Of a stretch of DNA of 37,699 bases, positions 16,942 through 25,487 are shown piece by piece. Origin of the DNA: Hespellia sp. (GTDB lineage: Bacteria; Bacillota; Clostridia; Lachnospirales; Lachnospiraceae). Within the stretch, counting starts at the first letter, position 1. Each line of letters opens with the position of its first letter. The translations under genes and the position numbers were made by a program. Below the pieces are notes generated by a model, which had not been told where the DNA came from, searched no databases, and was given only the letters and a program-made list of their open reading frames with translations. The DNA lies in contig JAQUUC010000005.1 in NCBI GenBank assembly GCA_028694105.1, forward strand, positions 1 to 37,699, written 5' to 3'.

Positions 16942-19900
16942 CTACGCCTGTTTTGCAGGTTTGTCCATCTCGTCCAGTTCATCCTGTAAAAGGTCAACCG
17001 AAACGAGTGTTGAAATGCCTTTCTCCTGCATGGTAATTCCATACAGACGGTCTGCCGCCGTCATGGTACCACGTCTGTGCGTAATCACAATAAACTGTGT
17101 ATTCTTTGTCAATTTGTGCAGATACTGCGCAAAACGGTCTACATTACTGTCATCCAGCGCCGCTTCAATCTCATCTAACAGACAGAACGGGGACGGTTTC
17201 AGGTTCTGAATGGCAAATAGTAACGAAATTGCGGTCAAAGCCTTCTCTCCACCAGATAACTGCATCATATTCTGCAGTTTCTTTCCGGGCGGCTGCGCAA
17301 TAATTCTAATACCTGCCTCAAGGATATCCTCATCCTCCATCAGTTCCAGCGTACCTTTTCCGCCACCAAACAATTCCTTGAATACCGTATTGAATTCGGT
17401 TGCAATCTGTTCGAAGCTTGCCGCGAACTGCTTTCTCATCGCCGCATCCAGCTCCTCGATAATCTGAACAAGTGTTGCCTCTGCCTCCACCAGATCATCG
17501 TGCTGGTTCTTCAGGAATTCATAACGCTCCGTTAAATTCTTAAAGTCTTCGATTGCATTGACGTTGACATCTCCCAGCTTTTTAATATCGCCTTTGAGTT
17601 CCTGAATCCGGCGTTTCATCATGCCAAGGTCTGTCAGGTTCTCCTCGCGAAGTTCCAGCGCACGGCTGTATGTAAGCTCGTACTCTTCCCACATATAATT
17701 GATCTGTTTCTCCGCTGCCTCCTCATACCCCTCTTTACGGCTTGTAAGTCGGAAGCATTCTTTATCCAGCTCAGCCATGCGTTTTGACAGCTCCTCTCTG
17801 TTGGAAAGGAACTTCTTATGGCGTTTTGTAAGATCTTCTTTTAAGGCACTCTGTTCTTCGATTTCTTTCTGAATCTCCAGAAAGATTTCCTTGGAATTCT
17901 CTATGGTCTCTTCGATCTCATGAATCTGATTCTCTTTTTCGAGAATCTCTTCGGACACATTTCCCTTATCCACATCCAGTGTTGCAAGTTCTTCCTGAAA
18001 CTTCGCAATCTCTTCTTCAATACGGGTCATGTTCTCTTCCACGAACATATCCTGCTGCTGCATACTTGCGTAGGTCAGATGTACCTCTTCCGAATGCTTC
18101 ATATGCACAGATTCCTGCTCCCTGTTCTTTTCGAGCTCAGCCTGCCATGCATCCACTTGTTTCGAAAGATCTGCCTCCAGCCCTTCCGATGTCTCAAGCT
18201 CCATCTGGATGGACTCCTCGTTATCCTGAATCTCTGTCAGACGCTCATCCAGTTGAGAAAATTCTATTTTCATCTGGTCATGACGCTTCTGTGATTCCAG
18301 AAGCTGGTTTTGAATTTGCTGTACATTCATCTTCGCTGTATTCTGGACAACGTATGATTTCTGCAGATTCTGCTGTATCTTATCAATCTCGCTGTAGCAT
18401 ACCGCGCGTTTATCCTTTGTCTCTTCCACAGCCTTTTCCAGCGTATCCAGCTCCAGCTTTAACTGTTTTACTGTCTTTTCAAATTCTTCAATCTCACGTC
18501 TCCGGCTCAGCAGATTACTGGAATTCTTAAACGCTCCACCTGTCATGGAACCACCCGGATTAATCAGTTCGCCGTCCACTGTAACGATGCGAAGAGACTG
18601 TCTGTATTTTCTCGCAAGATGGATGCCGTGATCAATGGTCTGAACCACCATGGTTCTGCCCAGCAGCTGATTTGCAAGACCTTTATATTTTGCAGCAACC
18701 TGAACCAGCTGATCCGCAATCCCGATGACACCTTCTTCTTTTAACGCCTCCGGATGGCTGATCGTCTGATTGCCGCGCAGTGAGGTCAGCGGAAGAAATG
18801 TCGCTCGTCCGAATTTATTTTGCTTCAAATACTGAATCATCTTCTTTGCAGTTTCTTCGTTGTCAGTTACGATATTCTGAATACTGCCGCCAAGTGCAGT
18901 CTCCACTGCAATCTCGTATTCCCTGTCGACCTTGATGATGTCCGCAACCACACCCAGAAGTCCTTTTTCCTGCTCTTTGTTCGACATAACACGGCGAATA
19001 CTGTTACCATATCCATCGTAACGTTCTGTAATATTTTTCAGTGATTCCAGTCTTGAATTTTCACGGTGATACGCGGTCTGTCCGATACGCAGCTTTTCCT
19101 GCTGTCTGTTTAATTCCTGCTGCAGTGCCGCAATGCTCTGCTCATTCATCTCCACCAGACCGGTATAGCCTTCGATTTCTTTCGTCACTCCGGCTAACTT
19201 CTCTTCGTGCTCTTCTAAAAGCCTGATCTGTTCCTGCGATTCCTGCTTTAGCTGAACCAGTGCTGCGGTAATCTCCGCTCTGTGAATCTTGATCTGTTCC
19301 TGCGTCGTATCAAAATGCTGAATCTTTGCTTTGGTAGATGCACGGTTATTCAGGAGTTCAATGATTTCACTTTTATTCTTCTCAATGGATTCCGTCAGTT
19401 CTGCAATCTGCGTCTGAATCTCCACCAGCTCTGCATTGGCCAGTGTGTCTTTTTGCTCCATCTCCGCCAGCTGTCCCTTGATGGCTTCCTTTTCATCCGC
19501 AAATGTCTGCCGCTGCGTTTCTTTGTCTTTGATCTCCTGTTTGATCGTATTCGCACGCTTATCGTAATGCTCATCATTCATGCGGACCGTGTTGATCTGC
19601 TCATTTAACAATGCAATCTGGCTTTCCAGCTGCTGTTTTAATAAAGTGCTCTCATTTAACTGACGCTTCGCACGTTCCACAGAAGAATCAATCTCATCCA
19701 TCTCATCTTCAATCGTTTCGTATTCTTTTTTGCTCTCTTCATACTGCCTGTTCGTATCCTGCAGCTCGTCGTTCGCAATCTGGATTTTCTCATCCAGCTC
19801 TGCCTGCTGCTCTTTGATTCGTGCAGTCTCAAGAAGGAACATATTGATATCAAAGGTCTTTAGCTCTTCCTTTTTCTTCAGAAACTCACGTGCCACTGCA

Positions 19901-20526
19901 GACTGCTTCTCTAATGGTCCCAGTTGTTTCTCCAGCTCTGCAAGGATATCATTGACACGGAGCAGATTCTGGCGCTCATCTTCGAGCTTTTTCACCGACA
20001 TATTTTTGCGGCGTTTAAATTTGACAATTCCTGCCGCTTCATCGAAAAGCTCTCTTCGTTCTTCCGGTTTACCACTTAAAATCTTATCAATCTGACCCTG
20101 TCCGATAATCGAATACCCCTCTTTTCCGATACCGGTATCATAGAACAGTTCATTGATATCTTTCAGACGGCATGCAGAACCGTTAATCAGGTACTCACTC
20201 TCACCGGAGCGATACAGCTTTCGCGTAACCGTCACCTCTTCATACTCCAGTGCCAGCTGATGGTCCGCGTTGTCCAGAGTGATTGCAACGGATGCGTAAC
20301 TGAGTGGCTTGCGGTTCTCCGTCCCCGAGAAGATGACATCCTGCATGGAGCCTCCCCGAAGCTGTTTGACACGCTGTTCTCCTAATACCCAGCGCACCGC
20401 ATCGCCGACATTGCTCTTACCGCTTCCATTCGGTCCGACGATTCCGGTAATCCCGTTATGAAATTCAAATTTTATCTTGTGGGCAAAGGATTTGAAACCT
20501 TGTACCTCAATGCTCTTTAAATACAT
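16942..20526 (-). CDS. smc: Chromosome partition protein SMC
   Basis: This is full-length SMC (1194 residues), the ATPase of the condensin-like complex with ScpA and ScpB. The N-terminal head has Walker A GPNGSGKSN near residue 33. Two long coiled coils (about 170-500 and 680-1020) flank a hinge with glycine-rich GGSIQNIVT and LINPGGSMTGGAF. The C-terminal head has the signature QLSGGEKALTAISLLFAI and Walker B CLLDEIEAALDDSNVDRF. The gene overlaps the end of rnc by 10 bases and has a GGGGTG site inside it, so the two are translated together. Confidence 0.98.
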   Translation of the reverse strand: MYLKSIEVQGFKSFAHKIKFEFHNGITGIVGPNGSGKSNVGDAVRWVLGEQRVKQLRGGSMQDVIFSGTENRKPLSYASVAITLDNADHQLALEYEEVTVTRKLYRSGESEYLINGSACRLKDINELFYDTGIGKEGYSIIGQGQIDKILSGKPEERRELFDEAAGIVKFKRRKNMSVKKLEDERQNLLRVNDILAELEKQLGPLEKQSAVAREFLKKKEELKTFDINMFLLETARIKEQQAELDEKIQIANDELQDTNRQYEESKKEYETIEDEMDEIDSSVERAKRQLNESTLLKQQLESQIALLNEQINTVRMNDEHYDKRANTIKQEIKDKETQRQTFADEKEAIKGQLAEMEQKDTLANAELVEIQTQIAELTESIEKNKSEIIELLNNRASTKAKIQHFDTTQEQIKIHRAEITAALVQLKQESQEQIRLLEEHEEKLAGVTKEIEGYTGLVEMNEQSIAALQQELNRQQEKLRIGQTAYHRENSRLESLKNITERYDGYGNSIRRVMSNKEQEKGLLGVVADIIKVDREYEIAVETALGGSIQNIVTDNEETAKKMIQYLKQNKFGRATFLPLTSLRGNQTISHPEALKEEGVIGIADQLVQVAAKYKGLANQLLGRTMVVQTIDHGIHLARKYRQSLRIVTVDGELINPGGSMTGGAFKNSSNLLSRRREIEEFEKTVKQLKLELDTLEKAVEETKDKRAVCYSEIDKIQQNLQKSYVVQNTAKMNVQQIQNQLLESQKRHDQMKIEFSQLDERLTEIQDNEESIQMELETSEGLEADLSKQVDAWQAELEKNREQESVHMKHSEEVHLTYASMQQQDMFVEENMTRIEEEIAKFQEELATLDVDKGNVSEEILEKENQIHEIEETIENSKEIFLEIQKEIEEQSALKEDLTKRHKKFLSNREELSKRMAELDKECFRLTSRKEGYEEAAEKQINYMWEEYELTYSRALELREENLTDLGMMKRRIQELKGDIKKLGDVNVNAIEDFKNLTERYEFLKNQHDDLVEAEATLVQIIEELDAAMRKQFAASFEQIATEFNTVFKELFGGGKGTLELMEDEDILEAGIRIIAQPPGKKLQNMMQLSGGEKALTAISLLFAIQNLKPSPFCLLDEIEAALDDSNVDRFAQYLHKLTKNTQFIVITHRRGTMTAADRLYGITMQEKGISTLVSVDLLQDELDEMDKPAKQA

Positions 20527-21233
20527 GTAACACCCCGTTCCCGCAGTTTCAGAATTGCCTGATAGGCAGCATCCGCCTCCGCGGCTTTCTTCGTTCTGCC
20601 CTGACCGTTGCCATAACCTTCCTCCCCGATATATACATCGATATAGAACGATTTATTATGGTCCGGTCCTTCTTCTTTGACCAGATGATAGCTCACCGCC
20701 CCGCCATTATTGGCCTGCACAATCTCCTGTAAGATGGTCTTGCTATCATAAAAGAGTCTCTTGTTTTCCTGATCCTTCATAATATATGTTTCTATAAACT
20801 CTTTTGCATTAGTAAAACCATCTGCCTTTGTCTTTCCATCCAGATAAATTGCACCGATCAGTGCTTCCATCGCATCCGAAGTGACAGAATCCCGCTCTCG
20901 TCCGCCTGTTGCATTCTCACCCTTGCCAAGCAGCAGATAACTGCCAAGCCCGATTTCTCTTGCACAATATGCCAGCGCAGGCTCACACACCATGCTTGCA
21001 CGCCTCTTCGTTAATTCCCCCTCCGATACCGTTGGGTTTTCGTGAAAAAGATAATCGCTGGAGACAAGCTCCAACACCGCATCTCCCAGAAATTCCATCC
21101 GTTCATTGCAGCGGTACTTTTCCATGTGTTTTTCATTTGTGTAGGAGCTGTGCATCATCGCATTCACAAGCAGCTTCTCATTCTGAAACTGATATCCAAT
21201 CTTTTGCTGAAGTTCTTTTAATTTTTGATTCAT
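20517..21233 (-). CDS. rnc: Ribonuclease III
   Basis: This double-strand-specific endoribonuclease (238 residues) processes rRNA precursors and structured RNAs. The catalytic domain has the signature ERMEFLGDAVLEL and the second metal-binding block SDAMEALIGAIYLDG. The C-terminal double-stranded RNA-binding domain shows YHLVKEEGPDHNKSFYIDVY and GQGRTKKAAEADAAYQAI. It lies between acpP and smc and overlaps smc. RNase III is a candidate processor of the long hairpin repeats at 14401-14684 and 28468-28748 if these are transcribed. Confidence 0.97.
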   Translation of the reverse strand: MNQKLKELQQKIGYQFQNEKLLVNAMMHSSYTNEKHMEKYRCNERMEFLGDAVLELVSSDYLFHENPTVSEGELTKRRASMVCEPALAYCAREIGLGSYLLLGKGENATGGRERDSVTSDAMEALIGAIYLDGKTKADGFTNAKEFIETYIMKDQENKRLFYDSKTILQEIVQANNGGAVSYHLVKEEGPDHNKSFYIDVYIGEEGYGNGQGRTKKAAEADAAYQAILKLRERGVTCI

Positions 21234-21255
21234 ACATATTTCCCCATATAAAGAA

Positions 21256-21282
21256 AAAGTCCGCCTTATGGTGGAGGACTTT
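21256..21282 (-). terminator. Hairpin between acpP and rnc
   Basis: AAAGTCC at 21256-21262 pairs with GGACTTT at 21276-21282. On the minus strand the stem runs into TTTTTCTTT. It probably ends or trims part of the acpP transcripts before rnc. Confidence 0.55.
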
Positions 21283-21296
21283 CTCTTTTCTTTTCC

Positions 21297-21527
21297 TTAA
21301 GCTTTTGCTTCTCTAATCTGATCTACGGCATCCTGTACACATGAAATCTTCTTAATATCTTCATCCTCAATCTTGATGTCATATTCTTCTTCAATTCCCA
21401 TTACAATCTGGATAATATCCAATGAGTCTGCTCCCAGATCTCCCACAAATGTTGTCTCCGGTTTGATATCACTTTCTGGTATATTCAGTACGCTTGTGAT
21501 AATCTCCTGCATTTTCTCAAATTCCAT
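21297..21527 (-). CDS. acpP: Acyl carrier protein
   Basis: This 76-residue acidic acyl carrier protein carries fatty-acyl chains in type II fatty acid synthesis. The phosphopantetheine site is Ser in GADSLDIIQIVM (about residue 36). The acidic recognition helix EEEYDIKIEDEDI follows. It lies after plsX with a 43-base gap, which suits the acyl transfer from acyl-ACP made by PlsX. A GGAGG site precedes the start. Confidence 0.96.
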   Translation of the reverse strand: MEFEKMQEIITSVLNIPESDIKPETTFVGDLGADSLDIIQIVMGIEEEYDIKIEDEDIKKISCVQDAVDQIREAKA

Positions 21528-21570
21528 GTTTTTTCCTCCTAAAATTTTCGATTTTTCTTATAGTATCATA

Positions 21571-22602
21571 TTATGCTTCATTTGCCGATTCCTTCTCAGC
21601 AATCTGAATCTGTTCTTTAATTTTTCCATTGATATCCTGACGTTTGAACATCTCACACTGGATAATGGAATTACATACTTCTTTTGCCTTTGCGCTTCCG
21701 TGTGTCTTTACAACCAGTCCATTCAGTCCCAGAAGCGGTGCGCCGCCATATTCAGACGCGTCGAAACTCTTCAGCGTTGCCTTCAATGCCGGTTTAATCA
21801 AAAGTGCTCCGATCTTGCTGCGAAGAGATGTCATAAGACCCTCTTTGATCTTGCTGATGAGGACCGCGCCCACACCTTCATAGGTCTTTAAAATCGCATT
21901 GCCTGTAAATGCCTCGCATACCGCAACATCGACAGCTCCCATCGGAATATCTCTGGATTCCACACTTCCGACAAAATTGATATCCCTGCATTCTTTCAAA
22001 AGTGGAAATGTCTCTTTTACCAGCGCATTTCCCTTCTCCTCTTCCGCACCGAGATTCACAATCCCAACCTTCGGGTTCTTGATTCCAACCACATGCTCCA
22101 TATAGATGGAACCCATCTTGGCAAATTGTACCAAATGAGCGGAACGTGCATCCACATTCGCTCCGCAGTCAATGAGTAAGGTCACTCCGTCAGCTGTCGG
22201 GATCAGCGGTGCCAGAGGCGGTCTCTCCACACCTTTGATTCTGCCTACCAGAAGCTGTCCACCCACGAGAATCGCGCCGGAACTTCCCGCAGATACAAAT
22301 GCATCCGCTTCACCGGTCTTTACCAGCTTCATTCCTACGACAATCGAGGAATCCTTCTTCCCGCGAATTGCCTTTACCGGTGATTCCGCAGTCTCAATCT
22401 TCTCGGTTGCATTCACAATCTCAATCTGCGCTTCTGGATATTCTTTGCCCTCTAACTGCTTTTTAATGACTGCTTCTTTTCCAACAAGAAGCACTTTTAC
22501 CTTTTTATTCTTATTCACAGCGTCAAGACCGCCCTGTATAATCTCCGCAGGTGCGTTATCTCCGCCCATTGCATCAAGTGCAACAACTGTAATCTCAGAC
22601 AT
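21571..22602 (-). CDS. plsX: Phosphate acyltransferase PlsX
   Basis: PlsX converts acyl-ACP to acyl-phosphate, the first step of phospholipid synthesis in most Gram-positive bacteria (followed by PlsY). The 343-residue protein starts with VVALDAMGGDNAP and shows SAGSSGAILVGG, LIDCGANVDAR, the VGIVNLGAEEEKGNAL block, GNAILKTYEGVG and the closing GGAPLLGLNGLVVKTHGSAK. It is the first gene of plsX-acpP-rnc-smc-ftsY. The usual upstream neighbours (yceD, rpmF) are separated from it by a two-gene accessory cassette. Confidence 0.97.
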   Translation of the reverse strand: MSEITVVALDAMGGDNAPAEIIQGGLDAVNKNKKVKVLLVGKEAVIKKQLEGKEYPEAQIEIVNATEKIETAESPVKAIRGKKDSSIVVGMKLVKTGEADAFVSAGSSGAILVGGQLLVGRIKGVERPPLAPLIPTADGVTLLIDCGANVDARSAHLVQFAKMGSIYMEHVVGIKNPKVGIVNLGAEEEKGNALVKETFPLLKECRDINFVGSVESRDIPMGAVDVAVCEAFTGNAILKTYEGVGAVLISKIKEGLMTSLRSKIGALLIKPALKATLKSFDASEYGGAPLLGLNGLVVKTHGSAKAKEVCNSIIQCEMFKRQDINGKIKEQIQIAEKESANEA

Positions 22603-22672
22603 ATCATTTCCTCCCCGGTGCTTCTACAGGTTCTTAGAGTGATTCTATGTTCCCGCTCACACCGTACTCCTA

Positions 22673-22701
22673 ATTTTACTAAACATCACGACAAAATGCA
22701 A
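22673..22701 (-). promoter_or_regulatory. Probable promoter of the plsX operon
   Basis: On the minus strand there is a -35 of TTGCAT (22696-22701), a 17-base spacer and a -10 of TAAAAT (22673-22678). It directly follows the terminator of the eutH-like gene, so plsX appears to be independently transcribed. Confidence 0.5.
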
Positions 22702-22735
22702 TAAAAAAAGGCGCAAAACCCAAAGTTTACGCCTT
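22702..22735 (-). terminator. Terminator of the ucpA-eutH cassette
   Basis: AAGGCG plus an A-rich stretch pairs with its complement across 22708-22735. The stem is followed on the minus strand by seven T. The stop codon of the eutH-like gene lies in the stem. Confidence 0.75.
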
Positions 22736-23818
22736 AGCTTTTTTATAAATTCTGTTGTAAATCACGTTTGCAATGCAAACCGCCATGATGCCACCGGAAA
22801 GCTTTGCTATAATCATCGGCATAATCATATGCGGCGCCATGGACGATGCAAATCCAAGATGATCGCCGAGCGTAAATGCCGCACAGCATGCAAATGCAAA
22901 ATTCAGAGTTTTACCTCTGTCATCCATCTGCTTTATCATCATAAGCATCGGCACACTGTTCGCCAGTGTCGCGAGCATTCCGCCGGCTGCCGTTTCATTG
23001 ATTTTCAGCAAAGAGCCCATCTTTCCAAGTGGTTTTGCCAGCACCTTGGTAATGACAAACACAAACGGGTACGCACCTGCCAGCATCACTGCAATGGAAC
23101 CGAGAATCGCAAATGATTCCGATAGTGGCGTCATATCCTCCACCAGTGTAATCCCGGTCAGTTCCTGAAAGATTGCAAGCATAAGTCCCAATGTGATAAT
23201 TGCAACCACGATTTTGGCAAATACTGCAAATCCTTTAATTGTCGCTTCCGGCAGGAAAAGAAGCAATACGGTCAAAATCAGCGAAAACAAAATAATCGGT
23301 ATCAGATTGATCAAAACGGTACCTATCGGAATTCCCATGACACATCCGCCAATCATACTTGCAAGCGGAATTGCGATCAGACCGGACAGTGTACCGATTG
23401 CCAAAAATTTTGTATCCTCTTTTTTAATAATGCCCAGGCTGACCGGAATCGAAAATACAATTGTACAGCCAAGCATCGATGCTACGATTATGGAAGAAAA
23501 ATCTGCCATGACACTGTTCTGTGTCATGGAATGGGCAAGCGGATAGCAGCCCGTGTCAATCGGGAGAAGTATGGACGCTGACATAGATACATCAGCGCCA
23601 AATAATTCGAATACTGGACCAACCGCTGAGGCCAGTACTTTCCCCAGAATCGGTGCAAGACTTGTAATTCCGACCATTCCAAGGGCAAGTGGACCCAATG
23701 CATGAAATCCTTCTTCGAATTCTTTCCCCAAACCGAGCTTATTACCAAAGATTCGATCTATTCCCCCAAGAAGCATAAAGCCTACCATAATATAGATCAC
23801 GATGTTTGAAAAGCTCAT
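22727..23818 (-). CDS. EutH-like (ethanolamine permease family) membrane protein
   Basis: This 363-residue protein with about ten membrane segments matches the EutH family layout: N-terminal VIYIMVGFMLLGGIDRIFG, then EEGFHALGPLALGMVGITSLAP, LLPIDTGCYPLA, and the late blocks ETAAGGMLATLANSVPMLMMI and FTLGDHLGFAS. EutH transports ethanolamine. No other ethanolamine genes (lyase or shell proteins) are seen here, so its substrate may be ethanolamine or another small amino alcohol. It follows the UcpA-like dehydrogenase by 26 bases; the GAGAGGAG site is unusually far (16 bases) from the ATG. Confidence 0.8.
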   Translation of the reverse strand: MSFSNIVIYIMVGFMLLGGIDRIFGNKLGLGKEFEEGFHALGPLALGMVGITSLAPILGKVLASAVGPVFELFGADVSMSASILLPIDTGCYPLAHSMTQNSVMADFSSIIVASMLGCTIVFSIPVSLGIIKKEDTKFLAIGTLSGLIAIPLASMIGGCVMGIPIGTVLINLIPIILFSLILTVLLLFLPEATIKGFAVFAKIVVAIITLGLMLAIFQELTGITLVEDMTPLSESFAILGSIAVMLAGAYPFVFVITKVLAKPLGKMGSLLKINETAAGGMLATLANSVPMLMMIKQMDDRGKTLNFAFACCAAFTLGDHLGFASSMAPHMIMPMIIAKLSGGIMAVCIANVIYNRIYKKAKA

Positions 23819-23844
23819 AATTTCTTATGTAAATCTCCTCTCGA

Positions 23845-24636
23845 TCAGACTCCAACGCTGACAGATTCTGGTAATGTGGAACCACCATCAATTACATTCT
23901 GTGTTCCGGTAAGATAGCTTGACTCGTCAGAACCAAGGAACGCTGCAAGCTCACCAACCTCGGAAGGGTCAGCTAAGCGGCGCATTGGAATTGCTGTTGC
24001 CATCTCGGTTAATACACTCTCCGGATCTTCCGGATTTGACTGTTTTGCAATACTCAGTGCCATAGGTGTTCTGACATATCCCGGGCAGATTGCATTGACA
24101 CGGATGTTATTCTCTGCCATCTCAACAGCCAGAGATTTTGTGAATCCGACAAGTGCTGCTTTACTTAATGCATATGCTGTCTCTCCCGGATCTGCGACCA
24201 TATCTCCTGTTACGGAAGACATGATGACGATATTACCATACTTTTTCTCGATCATGTATGGAAGCACTGCTTTGGTTGTATTCCAGACTCCCTTAATGTT
24301 AACGTCGATATGGAAATCTCTGTCTTTGTCAGACATCTCAAGGAAATTGCCCAGACGGCACACACCCGCATTGTTCACCAGAACATCGATTGTTCCGAAC
24401 TGATCGACACCTGCCTGTGCTGCCCGTTTCATATCGTCTGGATTGGTAACGTCAGCTTTCACTGCAAATACATCATACCCCTCGCTCTGAAGATCTCTCG
24501 CCAGAACATCCATGTCAGGCGATACATCTGCCAGAATCAGCTTTGCACCATGCTTTGCATAGGCTCTTGTGATTCCTGCTCCAATTCCTCTTGATGCGCC
24601 GGTAATAAACGCAACTTTTCCTGTTAATTTTCCCAT
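23845..24636 (-). CDS. SDR oxidoreductase, UcpA-like
   Basis: This short-chain dehydrogenase (263 residues) has the NAD(P) loop TGASRGIGAGI (residues 12-22), NNAGVCRLGNF, the catalytic Ser in MSSVTGDM and the YALSK (Tyr-x-x-x-Lys) pair, and ends with YLTGTQNVIDGGSTLPESVS. From memory, long stretches match E. coli UcpA closely, for example DRDFHIDVNIKGVWNTTKAV and AICPGYVRTPMA. UcpA has no firmly known substrate. The Asp after the second strand (LADVS) suggests NAD rather than NADP. It is the promoter-proximal gene of a pair with the EutH-like transporter, suggesting oxidation of an imported alcohol or amino alcohol; this is an inference. Confidence 0.88.
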   Translation of the reverse strand: MGKLTGKVAFITGASRGIGAGITRAYAKHGAKLILADVSPDMDVLARDLQSEGYDVFAVKADVTNPDDMKRAAQAGVDQFGTIDVLVNNAGVCRLGNFLEMSDKDRDFHIDVNIKGVWNTTKAVLPYMIEKKYGNIVIMSSVTGDMVADPGETAYALSKAALVGFTKSLAVEMAENNIRVNAICPGYVRTPMALSIAKQSNPEDPESVLTEMATAIPMRRLADPSEVGELAAFLGSDESSYLTGTQNVIDGGSTLPESVSVGV

Positions 24637-24675
24637 GTGAATCTCCTCTTTTCTTCTAAAGTTTTATTTGTTAAT

Positions 24676-24704
24676 ATAATATCATTTTTCTTTTCATATG
24701 TCAC
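24676..24704 (-). promoter_or_regulatory. Promoter of the ucpA-eutH cassette
   Basis: On the minus strand there is a -35 of GTGACA (24699-24704), a 17-base spacer and a -10 of TATTAT (24676-24681), about 40 bases upstream of the ATG, which has an AGAGGAG site. Confidence 0.65.
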
Positions 24705-24780
24705 TATTTTTTCTCATTTATTTTCGTTTTATTTGATTTTTCTTTCGTTTGCTTTTTCATTTATTTTCGTTTCATATGTC
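24705..24780. promoter_or_regulatory. TTTCGTTT-repeat tract, operator-like
   Basis: Directly upstream of the -35 lie three TTTCGTTT/TTTCGTTTT units in the same orientation, two of them inside a repeated TCATTTATTTTCGTTT (about 24714 and 24759). A CATATGTC motif lies at each end of the tract (about 24695 and 24773). Arrays of TTTC-type repeats are typical of DeoR-family operators. No DeoR-family gene is in the window. Confidence 0.4.
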
Positions 24781-24788
24781 CCAGGGAC

Positions 24789-24823
24789 AAAAAAAGTGTA
24801 GAGCACTTTACTCTACACTTTTT
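24789..24823. terminator. Terminator downstream of yceD
   Basis: A perfect 13-bp stem (24791-24803 with 24811-24823) around a 7-base loop is followed on the minus strand by TTTTTTT reading into the cassette. It insulates yceD from the ucpA-eutH promoter. Confidence 0.85.
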
Positions 24824-24871
24824 CACCTGATCATCAGATATTCTGTTTTCCATTCTATTTCAAAGTCAGAA

Positions 24872-25360
24872 TCAGCTTTGGAAATTTTTAAACACATCCA
24901 ATGCCGCCGCCATTCTCGGGTCGAGAGCATCATCCTTCGTGTAGACGATTCCCTCACAGTCCGCACTGCAGAGCACCTTCATCGGCCATGCGACAAGGAT
25001 TTCGTTGCAGATCAGCTGTTCCACATTCAGGTGGTGTCCCTCAATAAAGTTCTTCTCGTCCAGTTCTTCGTCTGCCTCTGTCACCTCATCACTCAAATCC
25101 ACTTCCTTCGTGAACTTTAAATCAAAGGGTGTACTGACATCTTCCAAACATCTGTCACATGGGATTTTAATCACCAGACTTGTGTACCCTGTAATCATAA
25201 TCTTTGTATCCTGCACATACTCAACCACAATATGAACCTGCAGCTTCTCTGCAATCGGAAATGTTTCTTTTCCTCTGCGGTATTCCTTCATCTCTAAGTC
25301 AGTGTCCGTCTCTATTGTTTTGTGTTGCTCCGACAGAACATCCGTTAAATCTACCAGCAT
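24872..25360 (-). CDS. YceD/DUF177 family protein with shortened zinc motif
   Basis: The 162-residue protein belongs to DUF177 (YceD), a family tied to 23S rRNA stability and ribosome assembly and nearly always found next to rpmF. The family block LVIKIPCDRCLEDV with FDLKF and the acidic loop EADEELDEKNF are present, then DLNVEQ-like HLNVEQLICNEILVAWPMKVLC. The usual tail with two Cys-x-x-Cys pairs (LC-x3-C-GLCP-x-CG) is reduced to LCSADCEGI and then runs straight into DPRMAAALDVF. A site AGAGGAG precedes the ATG. It lies downstream of rpmF rather than upstream. Confidence 0.85.
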   Translation of the reverse strand: MLVDLTDVLSEQHKTIETDTDLEMKEYRRGKETFPIAEKLQVHIVVEYVQDTKIMITGYTSLVIKIPCDRCLEDVSTPFDLKFTKEVDLSDEVTEADEELDEKNFIEGHHLNVEQLICNEILVAWPMKVLCSADCEGIVYTKDDALDPRMAAALDVFKNFQS

Positions 25361-25432
25361 AGCGAACTCCTCTCTCTATGATATGTTAGTTGCTGAAATT
25401 TCAGTTAATGCTGCCATTTTGTATACACTGCG

Positions 25433-25465
25433 AAAAAAAGGCTCCCACAATGATGTGAAAGCCTT
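25433..25465 (-). terminator. rpmF terminator
   Basis: AAGGCTCCCACA (25438-25449) pairs with TGTGAAAGCCTT (25454-25465) apart from a small mismatch. On the minus strand seven T follow. It lies between rpmF and yceD, so these two are not simply one operon. Confidence 0.8.
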
Positions 25466-25487
25466 GATTTTACTACATTCATTAAGA

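Noticed and set aside
19282-19608. Long plus-strand open frames inside smc, rsmH, ilvA and other genes
   Set aside because: They lie antisense to clear conserved genes, lack ribosome sites and give low-complexity or Cys/Leu/Ser-rich products typical of shadow frames.
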